From Planctomycetota bacterium (lineage in GTDB: Bacteria; Planctomycetota; Planctomycetia; Pirellulales; UBA1268): a DNA stretch of 48,747 bases. The position numbers and the translations under genes are program-made. A model generated the notes under the pieces. The model did not search any database. It had not been told where the DNA came from and saw nothing but the letters and a program-made list of their open reading frames with translations. This document shows, one piece after another, positions 1-8,593 of this stretch (the first letter of the stretch is position 1; every line of letters starts with the position of its first letter). The DNA lies in assembly GCA_029978905.1 (NCBI GenBank), contig JAPOIM010000026.1, forward strand, positions 1 through 48,747, given 5' to 3'.

Positions 1-381
1 GACGCCCGCCTCGCGAAACTGCTGCTGCACAATCGGCGTCCAGTGACGCACCGCCTCCGCCTTTTCCTCTGCCACCTGGAGCTTCCGCCTCGCCTTTTCG
101 AGGGCTTTCTTCTCCTCCGTGCAGGCCGGCGGACCATCTCCGGTGCTCTTGAACGTGCGGCAGCGTTCGAGGTCTCTCATCGCCTCGTTCACCTTCTCGC
201 CACGACGGCGGACTTCAGCCTTCCAATGGCCGGCCTGGTCCACCGTGATCCAGTCGACACCGCGGCGGCCTTCCAACTCGACCTCCGCCAACGCCTGCCC
301 ACATTCGTAGGCAAAGGTGGCCAAGGCCGCTTTGACAAAAGCAAGGGTATCGGTCGAGCGGACTTCTGCCTGTCCTGACAT
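1..381 (-). CDS. Partial coiled-coil protein, putative WXG100 partner
   Basis: This reading frame opens with ATG at 381 and runs off the left edge after 127 codons, so the C-terminus is missing. The visible part begins MSGQAEVRSTD and is rich in Glu, Lys, Arg and Ala. It has a short aromatic stretch (VDWITVDQAGHW, about residues 44-55) followed by a long predicted helix (EEKKALEKARRKLQVAEEK, about residues 91-109). It lies 82 bases downstream of the WXG100-like gene on the same strand, so the two are probably co-transcribed. I recall similar small coiled-coil proteins next to WXG100 genes in other planctomycetes, but I know of no assigned function. The partnership is inferred from position and general resemblance. 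Confidence 0.6.
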   Translation of the reverse strand, partial: MSGQAEVRSTDTLAFVKAALATFAYECGQALAEVELEGRRGVDWITVDQAGHWKAEVRRRGEKVNEAMRDLERCRTFKSTGDGPPACTEEKKALEKARRKLQVAEEKAEAVRHWTPIVQQQFREAGV

Positions 382-463
382 GGAGGCGTCCTCGTGGGGC
401 TATGCAAAGCACAGATGGAGAGCATCCCCGCGGCTCCCTCGCCACGGGCTTCCAGCCATCCGC

Positions 464-736
464 CTATCTCTGCTGCATGTATTCCTCGACCCGCTCCGCT
501 TTCCGAAGCAGGTAGGGCACATACTCGCCCGTCGATTCCACAAATCGTCCGAAGGTCGCAAGCTGCTGCTCAAACTCTTCGGCAAACTTCTGGTGCTCCT
601 GATCTCGCCAGGTGGAGCCGAGATGCTGGAGCTGCCGCTGCACAGTTTGCATGTGCGTCATCACCTCGCCGCTGAAGTGCTTCAGACGCGCCGCGAATCG
701 GCGAAGCTCATCCGGATCGACGATTGCTTGTCCCAT
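464..736 (-). CDS. WXG100-family-like small helical protein
   Basis: This 90-residue protein is predicted to form two helices separated by a turn, the layout of WXG100/ESAT-6 proteins, which are usually about 100 residues. The turn carries W43-R44-D45 (STWRDQEHQ), a W-x-D variant of the classic W-x-G. The start at 736 is chosen over an upstream in-frame start at 796 because AAGGAG sits about nine bases before it and because it gives the usual family length. WXG100 proteins are often exported as helical dimers by type VII-like systems. No FtsK/EssC-type ATPase is visible in this window, so export is unproven. It is probably in an operon with the coiled-coil gene below it. Confidence 0.65.
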   Translation of the reverse strand: MGQAIVDPDELRRFAARLKHFSGEVMTHMQTVQRQLQHLGSTWRDQEHQKFAEEFEQQLATFGRFVESTGEYVPYLLRKAERVEEYMQQR

Positions 737-902
737 CTCAAAACACTCCTTCTTTAGGCGATTGTGACCAGCGGCCGCACCGACCGGGCCACGCATTCAC
801 TGGCGGGGGTCGGAAGCGCGTTCCCTAGCCAACCCCTCTCTTCATGATATCGTGGGCAGTGTCGTCCTTGATACCCCAGCGTTCCTTACGGAGTGTTCCG
901 CC

Positions 903-1799
903 ATGGCCACTGCAGACACCTCGCCGTCACGGCCCACATCCGCCGCCGATTCCAAGGGACACGCTCACGCCCACGCCCCAGCCGCTGCGGTCGAAGTCTC
1001 CATCGAGCCTACCCAGGGCTGGCATGTCAGCCACTTTTTCTACCGCTTCGATCGCGATCGTTTGGCGGCGATGCCGGAAGCCGCGAGGCGGGCGGGCGGT
1101 GAAGCATTTGCCGCTGCCTTGGCGAATGAAGGGGAGGGGGCCATCCGAAGACTGCAGACGTGGATCGTGCCAGGACACAAAGCGGATTTTGCCGTGATGA
1201 TGATGGACCCGTCTCCGCTGCGTGTGGAAGCCGTGCATCAGCGGCTGATGGCTGGTCCGCTCGGCGCCGCGTTGACCCCAACCTATTCCTTCATTGGGCT
1301 GACCGAGGTCAGCGAATATCTTCCCAACGCTGAGCAGTTTGGCGAGCGGCTCATCGAGGAAGGGGAAACCCGCGACAGCCCAACCTTCAAGGCCAAAGTG
1401 CAGGCCTACGCTGCTCGCGAGGCTGGTATGCGGAAAGCCCGCATCGAGCCCGACATTCCGCCATGGCCAAACGCGTGCTTCTACCCGATGAACAAGAAGC
1501 GCAAGGTCGGCGAAAACTGGTTCTCGTTGCCATTTTCAGAGCGTAGCCGCCTGATGGCTGAGCATGGCCGCAGTGGGATGAAGTTTGGCGGACGCGTGGC
1601 GCAGTTGATTACGGTGAGCGTGGGGCTCGACGACTGGGAGTGGGGCGTCACGCTGTGGGCCAGCCGACCGGACTATCTCAAGGAAATCGTCTACACGATG
1701 CGGTTTGACGAGGCGAGCGCCCGCTATGCGGAGTTCGGTCCGTTCTACACCGGCTACGTAGCCACCCCGGCAGAGATCCTCACGCACTGCGGCGTGTGA
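903..1799 (+). CDS. hemQ: Coproheme decarboxylase HemQ (chlorite dismutase family)
   Basis: HemQ (ChdC) oxidatively decarboxylates iron-coproporphyrin III to heme b in the coproporphyrin-dependent heme pathway. The 298-residue protein carries the family signatures. YPMNKKR provides the catalytic tyrosine (Tyr194) and nearby lysine, EHGRSG provides the presumed proximal heme ligand His221, and RVAQLITVSVG contains Gln234. The C-terminal half (DDWEWGVTLWA, VYTMRFDEASARY) is typical of the decarboxylase branch rather than true chlorite dismutases. ATG 903 is preferred because GGAG lies nine bases upstream; an in-frame start at 852 would add an atypical leader. Residues 19-25 contain a small GHAHAHA stretch. 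It runs divergently from the WXG100 gene. Confidence 0.9.
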   Translation: MATADTSPSRPTSAADSKGHAHAHAPAAAVEVSIEPTQGWHVSHFFYRFDRDRLAAMPEAARRAGGEAFAAALANEGEGAIRRLQTWIVPGHKADFAVMMMDPSPLRVEAVHQRLMAGPLGAALTPTYSFIGLTEVSEYLPNAEQFGERLIEEGETRDSPTFKAKVQAYAAREAGMRKARIEPDIPPWPNACFYPMNKKRKVGENWFSLPFSERSRLMAEHGRSGMKFGGRVAQLITVSVGLDDWEWGVTLWASRPDYLKEIVYTMRFDEASARYAEFGPFYTGYVATPAEILTHCGV

Positions 1800-1851
1800 G
1801 CGCATCGAATACATGTAAGCGCTTCGCAAAGATGCCTTGCGGCTTCTGGGC

Positions 1852-2643
1852 TCACTCGTCGTCTTGAGAGGCAGAGAAGATGAGCTCTACTGGAGTGCCG
1901 CGCGGAGGCACACGGCTGTCGAAGACTTCGAACAGCAGCGCCTCGTTCGACTGCGAACTCGAAATCGTCAGATCGAGCGTGGCCGTGGGAAAGTTGGAAA
2001 CGCACACCAAGTCGCCACCGTCGGCCTGGTAGTACTGCTCCCCCGTAGCCTCATCCTTCCAGAACGAACTCCCTGCGAAGACCCAGTCGGCGGCCATTGC
2101 CTTGCCGGTGCGGGTGTCACGGATCCATTCCTGGGCATCGATCCGCTGCGACGCTCCCTGCTCATCGGTCCAGCGGACTTCCACGCGAACCCGCGGCCCG
2201 CGAGCGGCGCGGTATTCCGGTGCAAACTGCACCGGAGTCCCAGCCTCGAGCCCGATCGCCAACAAGCCCGCATGGACCAACCGCGAGGAGGCATCCACCG
2301 CCACCACAGACTCGTGCTCCTTGGTTCGCCGCGGGCAGGCAAAGAACTCGATCTGCCCTCGCTGCAAGGCGATTGCCCCTCCCACCACAACCTGCTTTCC
2401 TTCGCGGTCAAGCCAGACTTGTTCCGTGGGAGAGAGACGCGTCAGGTCGGGATGCGGATCGGCAACGGCGGCCTCCGTCGCGGGGGGTGCAACTCCTTCG
2501 TCTCCCGAGGCCCGATCCACCTGGCCCAGGACCAGCCCGGCGAGCACAAGGAAGGCAAACTGGCGGACGAGGCCCCGAGCGCATGCCGGGCGGACAGAAC
2601 CCGTCGTCGCGGCAGATGCAAGGCAGGTCGTCAGGTCGCTCAT
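1852..2643 (-). CDS. YdjY-domain secreted protein
   Basis: This 263-residue protein has a hydrophobic segment at about residues 29-42 (FAFLVLAGLVLGQV) preceded by basic residues, consistent with a signal peptide or anchor after an unusually long N-terminal region. The real start may therefore be further downstream. The rest matches the YdjY domain common in planctomycetes: a WLDREGKQVVVGG strand, FACPRRTKEHESVV, VHAGLLAIG, and later WVFAGSSF and VCVSNFPTATLDL. The function of the domain is unknown. It is oriented divergently from the next gene, with about 134 bases between them, and convergently with hemQ. The domain call rests on recognised motif spacing, not on a search. Confidence 0.75.
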   Translation of the reverse strand: MSDLTTCLASAATTGSVRPACARGLVRQFAFLVLAGLVLGQVDRASGDEGVAPPATEAAVADPHPDLTRLSPTEQVWLDREGKQVVVGGAIALQRGQIEFFACPRRTKEHESVVAVDASSRLVHAGLLAIGLEAGTPVQFAPEYRAARGPRVRVEVRWTDEQGASQRIDAQEWIRDTRTGKAMAADWVFAGSSFWKDEATGEQYYQADGGDLVCVSNFPTATLDLTISSSQSNEALLFEVFDSRVPPRGTPVELIFSASQDDE

Positions 2644-2777
2644 GCTGGCAGCCCCCAGAGGCGTTGCGGGGACCTCTCGGCTTCGCAGGAACCCTGCAAT
2701 TTCTCCGCCGATCGGACCCTTGCTCCGTTGTTTCGTGTTGTACCATACGTCCCAGACAACCCCGCGAGGAGAGAAGG

Positions 2778-4523
2778 ATGCCGTCTGTCACAACCAAGCC
2801 CTCAAAGCGGTCCACACCCGCGGCAGACGGAACGAACGAACCAACGAAAGCGCCTCGGAAGGAACGGAAGCCCAGCCCCCGTTGGCGGCCCACCAAGGCC
2901 ATCGTGCATCGCCAACTCGGCCGCCTCGCCGAGCGTGCACCCGCGAAAGCAACGCGACAGGCCATCACCTCGCTCGCCAAGCGAATCAAAGCTGGACCAG
3001 AGGGTGCCGAATCAGTCGATGGACTCATCGAGCGCGTGCTGTCGACCGCGGACACGTCGTCTCCCGACGGCCTGCTCCTCGCCGAAGCCCTCACGTGGGC
3101 GGTGGCTTGGCGGCAGGGCTCGCGTGCCCCAGGGAACGCAGCCCACCTCGCCGCCGCCGTGCTTGAGCTCGCGTCGACCGCCTGCGCAGACCTCGCACAA
3201 GGAGAGACGGCCGCGGCCGCGTTTGTCCTCATCGCAAGCCGCCTGCTCTCCGGAGTGGCACAACAAAACGACGTCGAGCAGATCGCGTGGGATGCGTGCG
3301 AAACCGAGATCCAGCGGCTCGTCACCCCATCGGGCTGCGTGTCGCTTGAAGGGTCGGCCGCAATCGTGGCCCGCGTGGCCCGCTGGACGCACGTCCGCGC
3401 CGCAGCCGCCGCCACGGCTGAGGCGTGTCACAAGCCCAAGCAGACCTTCACCCGCAAGGCGGAGCAGCGGTGGAAGCAGTCGCTGGCGACCGCCATCACC
3501 TTGCTCGGGCCTGGTGGGCAGGCAATTGCGGTCAACTCGGCGCACACCCTGCCTAAGCGTGCGTGCGAAGACATCACCGACGCCGCCCTGGAGCACGGCA
3601 AGAAGTCTCTGCGAAAGGCCGTGCGACTGCTGCGTCAGCCACAGGGAACGAAGGGTGAGGACGATGCGCTTTCCCCAAACCTGGACGACCGCAATGCCGC
3701 CATGGCAATCCTACGGAGCAGGTGGCAAGGTCGCGCCACGCGTGTGCTGCTCGACTACCGCAGCGAACATCCCACCTTGGAAGTCAGTTCGGGGAAGCGG
3801 ATGCTCCTGGCAGGGGTCTGGCGGTCGGAGGTCACCCTGAGCGGTGCCCCCCTTCCTGTGGAAAGTCCTTGGCAAGTCACGCATTTCGAGGAAATCGACG
3901 AGTCAACCACGCTCGTGATCTCGGCAGCCCTCGGCGAGGGCTTGCGGCTGGAGCGGCATGTGGTGCTTGCCCCGGAAGACCGCGTGCTGCTCCTGGCGGA
4001 TGCGGTGGTCGACTCGTTGGCCAACAACACACCCATCGACCTTGGCTACCGCTGCAGCCTGCCGGTGGCGAACGACGTCGCGATTGCCTCAGACGAGCAA
4101 ACGCGGGAACTGGAACTTCGTGACACGAAGCCGCTCGCGCTCGTGATGCCACTGGCCTTCAATGAGTGGCTCGCCGGCCATGCCAACGGCCGTTTTCAGT
4201 GGGACAGCGGCTCGCGGCAGCTGCACCTCGAGCAGCGATCGCCCGTGCGGCGGCTGTTTGCTCCGCTGTGGTTCGACCTCGAGCCACGTCGCTTCCGGTC
4301 CCAGGTCACCTGGCGACAGCTCACCGTTGCCGACACGCGTGTGAACGTGCGGCCAGAGCAAGCCGCCGGCTTCCGCATCCAATCGGGCCTGACCAACTGG
4401 GTCCTCTACCGCTCGCTCGATGAGCCACGCAACCGCACCGTCCTCGGCTTGAACCTGTCGAGCTACTTCCGTCTTGGCAAACTCGGTACCGACGGCCTCG
4501 TGTCGCAGATGGCGGAATGGTGA
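2778..4523 (+). CDS. Large hypothetical protein, heparinase II/III-like C-terminal region
   Basis: The 581-residue protein starts at ATG 2778 behind a GAGGAGAGAAGG ribosome binding site. A basic, low-complexity N-terminus (about 45 residues) is followed by an alpha-helical, Ala-rich middle and a beta-rich C-terminal third containing strands such as TLVISAALGEGLRLERHVVL and RVLLLADAVVD. That strand pattern recalls the beta-sandwich of heparinase II/III-like proteins, but I see no catalytic motif and would not assign an activity. No signal peptide is visible. Its stop codon overlaps the start of the YggS-type gene by seven bases, so the two are probably translated together. I do not recognise this family with confidence. 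Confidence 0.6.
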   Translation: MPSVTTKPSKRSTPAADGTNEPTKAPRKERKPSPRWRPTKAIVHRQLGRLAERAPAKATRQAITSLAKRIKAGPEGAESVDGLIERVLSTADTSSPDGLLLAEALTWAVAWRQGSRAPGNAAHLAAAVLELASTACADLAQGETAAAAFVLIASRLLSGVAQQNDVEQIAWDACETEIQRLVTPSGCVSLEGSAAIVARVARWTHVRAAAAATAEACHKPKQTFTRKAEQRWKQSLATAITLLGPGGQAIAVNSAHTLPKRACEDITDAALEHGKKSLRKAVRLLRQPQGTKGEDDALSPNLDDRNAAMAILRSRWQGRATRVLLDYRSEHPTLEVSSGKRMLLAGVWRSEVTLSGAPLPVESPWQVTHFEEIDESTTLVISAALGEGLRLERHVVLAPEDRVLLLADAVVDSLANNTPIDLGYRCSLPVANDVAIASDEQTRELELRDTKPLALVMPLAFNEWLAGHANGRFQWDSGSRQLHLEQRSPVRRLFAPLWFDLEPRRFRSQVTWRQLTVADTRVNVRPEQAAGFRIQSGLTNWVLYRSLDEPRNRTVLGLNLSSYFRLGKLGTDGLVSQMAEW

Positions 4524-5287
4524 ACGACGTCGACTCGGCTGATGGCAGTGCGTCAGACCCGCGGACCGTGCGGCTGCGGTCGAATCTCGCACGCGTGCGG
4601 GAGCGGATTGCGAATGCCTGCCACAGGGCAGGGCGGTCTCCGGACCGCGTGCTGCTGGTGGGGGTGACCAAGTACGTGTCGGCCGCGGACACCGTTCGCT
4701 TGCTCGACTGCGGGGTGGCCGACCTCGGCGAAAGCCGTCCACAGCTGCTTTGGGAAAAGGCGGCGACGATCGACGATCGCAAGCCCAACGCCCGTTGGCA
4801 CCTGATTGGCCACCTCCAACGCAACAAACTGCGTCGGACCCTTCCGCTGGTGTCACTCGTCCACTCCCTCGACAGCCTCCGGCTGGCGAGAGCGATCAAC
4901 GAAGAAGCGGCGAAACTCGGCACACCTTGCAAGGCACTGATCGAAGTGAACCTCGCGGGAGACGCCGGCCGCAGTGGCGTGAGTTTTGATGGTCTGCGTG
5001 AGCTCGCGGAAGCCGCTGCTGCAAGCGAGTGGATTCAGCTCTGCGGGCTGATGGGGATGGCCGACAAGCCCGACGCATCTGACGACACGCCCCGACAGCA
5101 GTTCGCTCGGCTTCGCGAGGCCCGCGACGCCCTCCAGGGTCTGTTTGTGGAGCGGGCCGGTGGTTCGTCTGGCGAGCCCAACGGCGAACTGTCGATCGGC
5201 ATGAGTGGCGACTTCGAAGACGCGATCCTCGAAGGTGCCACGATCGTGCGGATCGGCTCCGTGCTCTGGGAAGGCCTCGACGACTAG
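4517..5287 (+). CDS. yggS: YggS/PLPBP family pyridoxal-phosphate homeostasis protein
   Basis: Members of this family bind pyridoxal 5'-phosphate on a single TIM-barrel domain and influence B6-vitamer and amino-acid homeostasis, without a firmly established catalytic reaction. The 256-residue sequence has the expected blocks in order: LLVGVTKYVS with the PLP lysine, DLGESRPQ, WHLIGHLQRNK, VHSLDS, IEVNLAG, LCGLMGMA, and the phosphate-binding end LSIGMSGDFEDAI with VRIGSVLWEG. Length is normal. The ATG lies inside the last codons of the upstream gene (seven-base overlap), which argues for translational coupling. It faces greA tail to tail with only nine bases between the stops. Confidence 0.92.
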   Translation: MVNDVDSADGSASDPRTVRLRSNLARVRERIANACHRAGRSPDRVLLVGVTKYVSAADTVRLLDCGVADLGESRPQLLWEKAATIDDRKPNARWHLIGHLQRNKLRRTLPLVSLVHSLDSLRLARAINEEAAKLGTPCKALIEVNLAGDAGRSGVSFDGLRELAEAAAASEWIQLCGLMGMADKPDASDDTPRQQFARLREARDALQGLFVERAGGSSGEPNGELSIGMSGDFEDAILEGATIVRIGSVLWEGLDD

Positions 5288-5296
5288 CGCCGCCGC

Positions 5297-5776
5297 TCAG
5301 TCGTCAAACCGCACTTCGAGGATCTCGAAGCGACTCGTTCCCGCAGGCACCTCAATCTCCACCGTCTCGCCCACCTTGCGGCCGATCAGCCCTTGAGCAA
5401 GCGGGCTCGCCACGTTGATCTTGCCGGCATCGTAATCCTCTTCCCCGGCGCCCACGAGCACGAACTCTTCGTTGTCGCCAAAGTCGAGATCCTTCACGAC
5501 GACCGTCGCCCCAAAAACAACCTCGCCCGACGCCTCCTTGGGGCGTTCCACGAGCACGGCACGGGCCAGCTTGTCTCGCAGCACATTGATCTTGGCCTGG
5601 AGCATGCCCTGGCTTTCTCGGGCACCGTGATACTCAGCATTTTCACTGAGATCGCCCTCGCTGCGGGCATCGGCAATGCGTTTGGCGACCAGGGGCATCT
5701 CGACGGTCTCCAACTGCTCGACCTCTGCCTTGAGTTTGTCGTAGCCCTTTTGCGTCATGGGAATGCGATCAGACAT
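5297..5776 (-). CDS. greA: Transcription elongation factor GreA
   Basis: GreA rescues backtracked RNA polymerase by stimulating cleavage of the nascent transcript through the secondary channel. The 159-residue protein has the N-terminal coiled coil (MTQKGYDKLKAEVEQL) with the acidic tip region RIADARSEGDLSENAEYHGA, and the C-terminal FKBP-like domain ending SPLAQGLIGRKVGETVEIEVP. Length is typical. The start at 5776 is chosen because GAGAGAG lies just upstream and the protein then begins exactly like other GreA proteins; the frame stays open for 50 more codons upstream. The zinc-ribbon gene is 95 bases upstream on the same strand. Confidence 0.95.
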   Translation of the reverse strand: MSDRIPMTQKGYDKLKAEVEQLETVEMPLVAKRIADARSEGDLSENAEYHGARESQGMLQAKINVLRDKLARAVLVERPKEASGEVVFGATVVVKDLDFGDNEEFVLVGAGEEDYDAGKINVASPLAQGLIGRKVGETVEIEVPAGTSRFEILEVRFDD

Positions 5777-5871
5777 GTCTCTCTCCTCTGGTCGGTCTCT
5801 GAAGACCGCGTGAACTTCAACGATGACACCGCGGCAGCAACACGACTGCGCCGCGGACACAAGGACGCGAT

Positions 5872-6597
5872 CTACGCTTCCTCGGCAGGCGTTCGTCCGT
5901 CGCCCGAATACAGCAACCTGCCGCAACTGCGACAGGCAACAAGCCGCCCCATGATCAACTCGGAAAGCATATTTCCGGTGATCTTCTGGTAGCAGCCCCC
6001 GCAGCTTTCGCCCTCGACCGCCGCGAGGCCATCCGCGCCTTTCCCCTTCACCACGCGGTCGTAACTCGTTCGCACGTCGTGGGGGAGTTCGGCCTCCACC
6101 TCCGCCAAACTTTTCGCCACACGTGCGAGCTCGCTTTCAATCTCTGACTTTTCACTGGCGACCACCCCCTCTTTTGCGGCGAGTCGCTCGCGGGCTGCCG
6201 CCACATGCTGCTCGCCAACGGGCACCTCCGCTTTTGCGGCGTCCGTCCGCTCGAGCAGTTCGAGGATTTCGTCCTCCAATACGCGGCAGGCCATCTGGTC
6301 GGCAGCGATCTGCTCGACCACCGTTTGAAACTCGCGGTTGGTTTTACACGTGTTTCGCTTGGTTTCGAGGTCGACGATCTTCTGCTCGGCCGAGCGAAGT
6401 TGCAGCTGCTTTTGATCAGCCTGCATCCGCAGCCCCTTCGCCCGTTCCTGCGTTTCAGCAAGGCTCGCTTCAGCGGTGGCCAACTGGGTTTTGCACGCTT
6501 TGAGCTGCCGCGGGCCAGCCTGGAGCCGATCATTGAGATCAGCCAGCTGGCGATGATGCCGATGAAGCGTGCGAAAGATGTCGGTGACCGAAGTCAT
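5872..6597 (-). CDS. Coiled-coil protein with C4-type zinc ribbon
   Basis: This 241-residue protein is mostly a long antiparallel coiled coil (about residues 10-170) rich in Gln, Glu, Lys and Ala. It ends in a compact zinc ribbon with two CxxC knuckles, CGGC and CRSC. The architecture matches the widespread C4-type zinc ribbon domain family, whose members are suspected to bind nucleic acid or ribonucleoprotein; no specific role is established. The start MTSVTDIF at 6597 is chosen because the extra 35 upstream codons are Gly/Pro/Arg-rich and unlike the family. It sits between rpoD and greA on the same strand. Confidence 0.8.
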   Translation of the reverse strand: MTSVTDIFRTLHRHHRQLADLNDRLQAGPRQLKACKTQLATAEASLAETQERAKGLRMQADQKQLQLRSAEQKIVDLETKRNTCKTNREFQTVVEQIAADQMACRVLEDEILELLERTDAAKAEVPVGEQHVAAARERLAAKEGVVASEKSEIESELARVAKSLAEVEAELPHDVRTSYDRVVKGKGADGLAAVEGESCGGCYQKITGNMLSELIMGRLVACRSCGRLLYSGDGRTPAEEA

Positions 6598-6750
6598 GGC
6601 AGGGTTCCCCAGGAAAGGGCCACCGCGTGGGCGTCCCTGTGGAGAAAATCCTAGCAGATCACCTGCAGCGGTCCCATCGCCCCGCGCGAACGCCTCGGGC
6701 AATCGTGTCGGCCGCAGGGAGGGCCCACGTTCGTGTGCCGCGGAGTTGCA

Positions 6751-6781
6751 TGGCAGCCTTCCCCAGACGGGAAGGCTGCCA
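6751..6781 (-). terminator. 13-bp perfect hairpin after rpoD
   Basis: The arms TGGCAGCCTTCCC (6751-6763) and GGGAAGGCTGCCA (6769-6781) pair perfectly around a five-base loop, beginning 13 bases past the rpoD stop codon. A run of U does not follow on the minus-strand transcript, so this is not a canonical intrinsic terminator. It could act as a U-less terminator or as a 3' stabiliser. Confidence 0.6.
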
Positions 6782-6794
6782 CACGAAGGTCTTT

Positions 6795-8507
6795 TTAGCT
6801 GGCACCTGAGGTCAGGAAGTTTTCCAGCTGCTTCGAACGGACGGGGTGCTGAAGTTTCTTGACGGCCTTCGCCTCAATCTGCCGCACCCGCTCGCGCGTT
6901 ACGCGGAAAATACGCCCCACTTCTTCCAGCGTGTAGGTGTAGCCATCTCCCAGGCCGTACCGCAGCCGGATGATCTCCCGCTCGCGGTACGTGAGCGTCT
7001 TGAGCAGCGACTCAATCCGGTCTTTCAGCAACCCGTGCGTCGCCGACAAGGTCGGCGTGGGCGTCGACTCGTCCTGGACAAATTCGCTGAAACTTGCGTC
7101 CTCGCTCTCGCCGATCGGACGGTCGAGGCTCATCGGCTGGCGTCCCATGTCGAGCACCCGCCGGGCCTCCTCAAGCGGCACATCTGCAGCCTGCGAGATT
7201 TCCTCGTAGGTCGGCTCACGACCGAGATCGTGCAGCAGCTTCTTCGCCGTGGAACGCAGCTTCGACAACACATCGATCATGTGCACGGGGATGCGGATCG
7301 TACGGGCCTGATCTGCAATCGCCCGGGTGATCGCCTGACGAATCCACCACGTGGCATACGTGGAGAACTTAAAGCCGCGACGATACTCGTACTTATCGAC
7401 CGCCCGCATCAGGCCGGTGTTGCCCTCCTGGATGAGATCCAAGAACGACAGCCCTCGATTGCGATACTTCTTGGCGATCGACACCACGAGACGCAGGTTC
7501 GCCGCCGAAAGATTCCGCTTGGCCGCCTCGAAGTCTTTCTGCAGCTGCTCAAGCGACGCCACTCGAGCACGCAACGACCGCGGGCTCTCCAGCGTGGCCA
7601 TCATCAGATCTCGCAGTTCTTTCCGCATGTCGGCGATTTCATCACGCGACACACTCTCCGCGTCCGCGCCTTCCGAGCGGATGGTGCGCAGGTCTTGCTG
7701 GATCCGATCCATCCGACCGCTCATCCCGCGCAACAGACGCACCAGCGGCTGCACTCGCCGCATTCGCAGACTGAGCTCTTCGACGAGTTGCAGTGACTTT
7801 CCGCGATGCCGACGGAAGCGGCGCCTCGCGAGGGCGGCCTCCTCCTTGGACGTCTTCGTGCTGATCAGCATTCGGAAGTCCGCTTTGCTCTCTTCCAACA
7901 GCCGATCGAGCGTCGTGAGGTTGTGCGGCATCCGAGCCTGGATCTGCTCTTTCGTCAGCCGCTCGGTCAACGACACCTTGATCGTGCGGTCGAAGGGCAG
8001 GTTTCCCTCGTGCACCTTGTGCAACGTGTCCACGGTTGCCTGGAGCGAGTAGGCACAGCCCAAGATCGCGCGGCGGAATCGCTTCCGCGTGACCTCTATC
8101 CGCTTGGCGAGTGCGATTTCCTCATCGCGCGACAGCAGCGGAATCTCTGCCATCTGCGAAAGATACATGCGAATCGGGTCGTTGCCGGCATTCGACGGGG
8201 GCGTGGTAATCGCCTCGTCGCGCTTCGCTTTGGGCTTTGTCCGCTCAGCAGGTCGCGGCGGTGAAACAGCCTTCGACGATGCGACGGCACCATCGACGGG
8301 CGCAGCGTCCTGAGGAACGGAGTCGACGAGGTCGATCCCTCGCTCCTCAAGGGCCACCAACAGGGAATCGATCTTCTCGGGATCGACGGCCTCGTCCGGG
8401 AGGTACGTGTTGACCTGGTCGTACGTCAAATACCCCTGGGACGTGCCGGTCGCGATCAACGCCTGCAGGTCGGAATCGCTGCAGCCTGTTGAATGGTCGT
8501 GACTCAT
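6795..8507 (-). CDS. rpoD: Primary sigma factor RpoD (sigma-70/SigA)
   Basis: This is the housekeeping sigma factor. The 570 residues contain a short region 1.1 ([18 protein letters not shown]), region 1.2 ([18 protein letters not shown]), and a spacer domain. Region 2 follows with [12 protein letters not shown] and [19 protein letters not shown], and with the -10 recognition helix in [14 protein letters not shown]. Region 3 is [12 protein letters not shown], and region 4.2 has the -35 helix in [19 protein letters not shown]. The start at 8507 is favoured because AAGGAG lies nine bases upstream; the frame also has a GTG at 8597 overlapping the dnaG stop, with its AGGAGG too close to serve. 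It follows dnaG with an 86-base gap, the classic macromolecular-synthesis arrangement. Confidence 0.95.
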   Translation of the reverse strand: MSHDHSTGCSDSDLQALIATGTSQGYLTYDQVNTYLPDEAVDPEKIDSLLVALEERGIDLVDSVPQDAAPVDGAVASSKAVSPPRPAERTKPKAKRDEAITTPPSNAGNDPIRMYLSQMAEIPLLSRDEEIALAKRIEVTRKRFRRAILGCAYSLQATVDTLHKVHEGNLPFDRTIKVSLTERLTKEQIQARMPHNLTTLDRLLEESKADFRMLISTKTSKEEAALARRRFRRHRGKSLQLVEELSLRMRRVQPLVRLLRGMSGRMDRIQQDLRTIRSEGADAESVSRDEIADMRKELRDLMMATLESPRSLRARVASLEQLQKDFEAAKRNLSAANLRLVVSIAKKYRNRGLSFLDLIQEGNTGLMRAVDKYEYRRGFKFSTYATWWIRQAITRAIADQARTIRIPVHMIDVLSKLRSTAKKLLHDLGREPTYEEISQAADVPLEEARRVLDMGRQPMSLDRPIGESEDASFSEFVQDESTPTPTLSATHGLLKDRIESLLKTLTYREREIIRLRYGLGDGYTYTLEEVGRIFRVTRERVRQIEAKAVKKLQHPVRSKQLENFLTSGAS

Positions 8508-8593
8508 CGGCGTGTTCTCCTTCGCCATCATACCGTCACCCACAGCAATGCCACTCTGCGAGAGTGAACCGATTGCTGCGGGCCGGGCATCCT

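Noticed and set aside
2644..2777. TGGCA...TTGC in the intergenic region as a sigma-54 promoter
   Set aside because: The two halves are too far apart (12 bases between TGGCAG and TTGC instead of five).
1837..3840. Plus-strand open frame of 667 codons
   Set aside because: It overlaps the YdjY-domain gene antisense and the hypothetical gene at 2778 in another frame. The composition is Arg/Pro/Ser-rich with no recognisable domain.
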